Below are positions 61,226-64,000 of a DNA stretch of 64,000 bases, in pieces (positions within the stretch are counted from its first letter, which is position 1; each line of letters begins with the position of its first letter). The DNA is from an uncultured Lachnospiraceae bacterium. GTDB lineage: Bacteria; Bacillota; Clostridia; Lachnospirales; Lachnospiraceae. The stretch spans positions 1-64,000 of the forward strand of contig CAJUJP010000013.1 of assembly GCA_910586615.1 (NCBI GenBank), written 5' to 3'. The notes beneath the pieces were generated by a model. It did no database searches and was not told the origin of the DNA. It saw only the letters and a list, made by a program, of their open reading frames with translations. Position numbers and translations under genes: made by a program.

Positions 61226-62209
61226 CTATATGATTCTGTTCTCATTGTCAAGTTTGCTGACGATCCAGTTGGCCAGCAGAATCGTTGCACAGCTGCAGAT
61301 CGCCTGGAAGAACGATGCCGCCGCCGTCTGTCCGATGGGTGCGGAAGACTGAATCGCGTTATAAATGTATGTATCGAAAGTCGACGCTGTCGTATACAAT
61401 GATGCCGGAAGCTGCCCCGTTACCTGGTAGAACAGTCCGAAATCGGAATTGAAAATCTTACCGCAGTCCAGAATCAGCATCATGATGAAGACCGGTTTGA
61501 TCGCCGGAAGTGTAATATGCCTTGCCTGCTGCGCTTTCGTTGCTCCGTCCATCACCGCCGCTTCATACAGGGACGGATCGATTCCGGTAATACTTGCCAG
61601 ATAGAGCACCATGCCGTATCCCATACCTTTCCATGTATTCAAAAATACAAGGATAAAAGGCCAGTACTTGCTTTCCTGATACCACATGATCCGCTCGCCG
61701 CCCATTGCCGTTATGATACCGTTGATGTATCCTCTCTCCGGCGTCAAAAGCGCGTAAACAAAATAGCTGATTACTACCCATGACATAAAGTAGGGTAAAA
61801 ACATCATCGTCTGGTACACTTTGGAACCTCTCTTGTTCCTCATGCTGCTCAGCATCAGCGCGCCGCCTACCGCCACACTGGCACTGATAATAATGAACGC
61901 TATGTTGTAGAGGATCGTATTTCTCAGCAGCATCGTAAACGAATTGGATGTGAAGAAATACTTAAAATTACCAAACCCTGCCCAGTCACTGGTCAGCAGG
62001 TTGTAAATAAAACCGTGTCCGCCGGGTGCAAGCTTATACACCTTAAACGCAATGATCACACCAAACATCGGCAGATATGAAAATATCAGAAACCACAGCA
62101 ATGTCGGCAGTGAAAGCAGAAAAAGTTCTGTGTCATCTTTGGACCAGCGCTTCTTCCGGGGCTTTGGAGCGCGTGCTTTTCCTCTGTCAAGCACCTTTTT
62201 CATTTCCAT
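61226..62209 (-). CDS. Carbohydrate ABC permease (UgpA/LplB type)
   Basis: A 327-residue permease with a basic N-terminus (about 1-25) and six helices (about 30-310). The EAA loop is YEAAVMDGATKAQQARHITLPAIKP in two stretches around residues 215-240. AAAGGAGG lies eight bases ahead of the ATG. It is the first gene of the importer-GH130 operon and directly follows its promoter. Confidence 0.94.
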   Translation of the reverse strand: MEMKKVLDRGKARAPKPRKKRWSKDDTELFLLSLPTLLWFLIFSYLPMFGVIIAFKVYKLAPGGHGFIYNLLTSDWAGFGNFKYFFTSNSFTMLLRNTILYNIAFIIISASVAVGGALMLSSMRNKRGSKVYQTMMFLPYFMSWVVISYFVYALLTPERGYINGIITAMGGERIMWYQESKYWPFILVFLNTWKGMGYGMVLYLASITGIDPSLYEAAVMDGATKAQQARHITLPAIKPVFIMMLILDCGKIFNSDFGLFYQVTGQLPASLYTTASTFDTYIYNAIQSSAPIGQTAAASFFQAICSCATILLANWIVSKLDNENRII

Positions 62210-62245
62210 TCTCTTTACCTCCTTTGTTTATATTTTATTTATTTT

Positions 62246-62264
62246 TGTTAACATTACATTAACA
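62246..62264. promoter_or_regulatory. Candidate operator overlapping the importer -10 box
   Basis: TGTTAA-N7-TTAACA is a 19-bp inverted repeat that covers the -10 box of the importer promoter. A related 21-bp repeat TGTTAG-N9-TTAACA lies at 62301-62321, upstream of the -35 box, with centres 56 bp apart. Two such sites would allow looping repression by the adjacent LacI-family protein. The assignment of the binding protein is inferred. Confidence 0.5.
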
Positions 62265-62284
62265 TTGTTTAAAATATATGTCAA
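62256..62284 (-). promoter_or_regulatory. Promoter of the glycan importer operon
   Basis: A perfect TTGACA (62279-62284) with TAATGT (62256-62261) at 17 bp on the minus strand. The -10 box is weak and lies inside a 19-bp inverted repeat, as expected for a repressible promoter. Confidence 0.55.
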
Positions 62285-62602
62285 CATCAATATACATTTT
62301 TGTTAGCATAATCAGTTAACACGCTCGTTATTTTGTGCACTTTTCTTTAAAAACTCTGTATTTTCGGTTTTTTTCTTGCATTCACCATTTACAAACATTA
62401 ACAAATGCGCTTTATTTTGTATGCTTTTGTGCATTTTATCACCTTTTTCACCTTTTGCGGGCACATTTTCGTATTGTTGCACAGTTATTTATTGTATTTA
62501 TTGGGATATTTGTACAGTCACCCCGTTCTTTTCATCCTTTTTCACATCATTAACCGCATTTTCCAAAAACATTTCTAGCATTAACATATGTAAACATCTT
62601 TC

Positions 62603-62631
62603 TTGTTTTTTCTCCTTCACTGTGCTATACT
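62603..62631 (+). promoter_or_regulatory. Promoter of the LacI-family gene
   Basis: TTGTTT (62603-62608) and TATACT (62626-62631) with a 17-bp spacer, about 120 bases before the start codon. A TTAACATATGTAAA palindrome just upstream (62581-62594) may allow self-regulation. Confidence 0.6.
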
Positions 62632-62752
62632 AAAGAGGAAAAAATGTGCATCAAACGATTACAAATACAGAAAATAAATTTGCACGGTGCACAAAAAGTC
62701 GGCACCCGCCGCACCGGAATACAAGCACAAAAAGCCGATTTCAGGAGTTACT

Positions 62753-63754
62753 ATGGGAAAAGTTACAATGAAAGACATTGCAGACGCCCTGGATATTTCC
62801 AGAGTCACCGTCAGCAAAGCATTTAACAATCAGGCCGGAGTATCTGACTCACTCCGGGAATTAATTTTTGACAAAGCAAAGGATCTTGGATATACCAAGC
62901 TCCCTTATCAGGCCGTTAATCCGTCTGCACATACCGAGCATACCGTGGCTCTGATCGTGTCAAGGCCCGATTCCGCGTCCTTCTGGACAGGAATCATTCA
63001 CCGCATGGCACAGGAGCTTGCCGAATATAACATTAATCTTATGTATATCTATGTCCCCTCTGTCTTCACCAGAGATTTCGCGCTGCCCTCCATCCTTTCC
63101 AAAGACAGCGTGGAAGGCATTGCCGTGGTCAACGTATACGATCCCGTCATTCTGGGCATGGTAAACGACCTGCCGGGGCCCAAAGTCTTTCTTGACACCA
63201 TTCCCAGCCTGACAGACCGGAAGCTGCACGGCGATCTGATTCTGATCGAGGGTTTCCGCACCGAGTCGGAGATCACGGATCTGCTCATTCAGGACGGACA
63301 TACAGACATCGGTTTTCTCGGCGACATCAATTACGCCCAGACCAACAAAGAACGTTATCTGGGCTACCGCGACAGTATGGACCGCAACGGGCTGCCAATC
63401 CGCCCGGAATTCTGTCTGACACATAGCATAGACGTTTTTTCCTATGCTGGTGAAATCAGCCGCGCTCTTGATTCATTATCCGACTGGCCTACCGCCTTTG
63501 TATGTGCCAGCGATTATGTAGCCCATTTCGCGCAGCAGTATCTGGATGAAAACTCCCGGAAGCTGCCCCATCCTGTCACTTTGACAGGTTTTGACAACAC
63601 GGACGAGTACCCCAATGTCCGCGGCCGCATTATCACGGCCAATGTTCCTACCGGATTGCTGGGAAAACGAATGGCAATGCAGATGCTGTTCCGCACAAAC
63701 CATCCCGACGCACCTCAGGAACTTACTTTTATCAAGCCTTACATTATCCGATAA
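62753..63754 (+). CDS. LacI family transcriptional regulator
   Basis: A 333-residue repressor-type regulator. The helix-turn-helix and hinge are at 1-60 (VTMKDIADALDISRVTVSKAFN, then SDSLRELIFDKAKDLGY). A periplasmic-binding-like sensor domain follows (about 62-330), with a C-terminal AFVCASDYVAHFA and LTGFDNTDEYP typical of the family. ATG 62753 has AGGAG six bases ahead; the frame is open upstream without a site. It is divergent from the glycan importer operon and most likely controls it, sensing an intermediate such as Man-GlcNAc; the effector is not known. Confidence 0.94.
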   Translation: MGKVTMKDIADALDISRVTVSKAFNNQAGVSDSLRELIFDKAKDLGYTKLPYQAVNPSAHTEHTVALIVSRPDSASFWTGIIHRMAQELAEYNINLMYIYVPSVFTRDFALPSILSKDSVEGIAVVNVYDPVILGMVNDLPGPKVFLDTIPSLTDRKLHGDLILIEGFRTESEITDLLIQDGHTDIGFLGDINYAQTNKERYLGYRDSMDRNGLPIRPEFCLTHSIDVFSYAGEISRALDSLSDWPTAFVCASDYVAHFAQQYLDENSRKLPHPVTLTGFDNTDEYPNVRGRIITANVPTGLLGKRMAMQMLFRTNHPDAPQELTFIKPYIIR

Positions 63755-63917
63755 TGCCATAAGCCAGACTGTTTTGCTCTGCTTTCAGAATATTTGTACC
63801 TTTCTGTTCAGGCAGTATCACAGCATACTTTCGGCATGTATCAGGCAACTCGTACCCGGAATACAACTTTCTCCCCGCGGATCAGAGTTTCCATACCGGG
63901 GAAGCATGGAGGTCCTT

Positions 63918-64000
63918 ATGCCGGAACACAAAGCAGCACTGGTGAAAGAATCCGTCAACCGTATCATCAAAGGAAAAGAACCGATCGTCGAGAAAGTTCT
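63918..64000 (+). CDS. MoxR-type AAA ATPase, start only
   Basis: The window ends 27 complete codons into a gene that begins MPEHKAALVKESVNR and continues IIKGKEPIVEKV. GGAGGTCCTT lies directly before the ATG. The VNRIIKGKEPIVEKVL pattern resembles the N-terminal helix before the Walker A loop of MoxR ATPases, which assist maturation of other proteins. The catalytic motifs are outside the window, so the family is a judgement from the N-terminus alone. Confidence 0.5.
   Translation, partial: MPEHKAALVKESVNRIIKGKEPIVEKV

Larger units (their letters stand above)
62210..62752. other. 543-bp divergent control region of the N-glycan locus
   Basis: No gene is seen. The region is strongly AT-rich and carries the importer promoter on the minus strand, the LacI-family gene promoter on the plus strand and several TGTTAA/TTAACA half-sites. 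Clear pairs are at 62246-62264 and 62301-62321. A TTAACATATGTAAA palindrome lies at 62581-62594, close to the regulator's -35 box. Confidence 0.7.

Overview
The window looks like chromosomal DNA of a gut-type Lachnospiraceae (Clostridia, Bacillota). This is inferred from strong AGGAGG-type ribosome sites, the GntR-clpC-radA gene order, the purE-M-N-D and pyrF-pyrE clusters, many sugar-active enzymes with lipobox signals, Bce-type two-component/ABC loci and multiple chemoreceptors. The genus cannot be told from the sequence alone. No phage, plasmid or IS genes and no CRISPR array are seen.

Layout. 0-2.3 kb: cytoplasmic GH42 beta-galactosidase. 2.3-7.2 kb: an ECF sigma factor, a six-helix membrane protein, an ABC ATPase and a permease, with a divergent paralogous permease; this resembles the Bacillus subtilis sigY-yxl locus in layout. 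7.2-8.5 kb: an Rpn-family nuclease preceded by a hairpin-rich intergenic stretch. 8.5-10.7 kb: secreted GH53 endo-galactanase with a probable galactan-binding module. 11.0 kb: tRNA-Trp with its own promoter and terminator, then a small lipoprotein. 11.8-16.6 kb: a heterodimeric ABC exporter and an LCP cell-wall ligase. 16.9-23.6 kb: a protein-quality/DNA-repair cluster (zinc-ribbon protein, SH3 membrane protein, GntR regulator, clpC, small conserved protein, radA). 23.6-27.4 kb: purE-purM-purN-purD. 27.4-30.3 kb: an enlarged M29 aminopeptidase and two small membrane proteins, one only 50 residues long. 30.3-32.4 kb: Nudix-like protein, pyrF and pyrE under a good promoter. 32.6-35.2 kb: TPR lipoprotein, YdcF-like protein and a free Hpt domain. 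35.6-38.8 kb: chemoreceptor plus a hemerythrin fusion. 38.8-44.1 kb: histidine kinase, response regulator, ABC ATPase and FtsX-type permease. 44.4-46.1 kb: AAA/DUF4143 ATPase preceded by seven 33-bp tandem repeats. 46.2-51.2 kb: hybrid sensor kinase and a second chemoreceptor. 51.4-63.8 kb: a locus read as N-glycan use. The window ends in the first codons of a MoxR-type ATPase.

How the genes work together. The last 12 kb form a coherent pathway: a surface GH85 endoglycosidase cuts high-mannose N-glycans from glycoproteins, a three-part ABC importer takes up the released glycan, GH38 removes alpha-mannose, and a GH130 phosphorylase would split the remaining Man-beta-1,4-GlcNAc. A divergent LacI-family regulator sits next to inverted repeats that overlap the importer promoter. 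GH53 plus GH42 form a smaller galactan-degrading pair. The sensory genes (two chemoreceptors, hemerythrin fusion, hybrid kinase lacking its own Hpt, free Hpt) suggest a connected signalling neighbourhood.

The best candidates for undescribed biology are the 33-bp repeat array before the DUF4143 ATPase, the multi-hairpin region before the Rpn gene, the hemerythrin fusion with an unrecognised C-terminal domain, and the sigma/ABC island with duplicated permeases.
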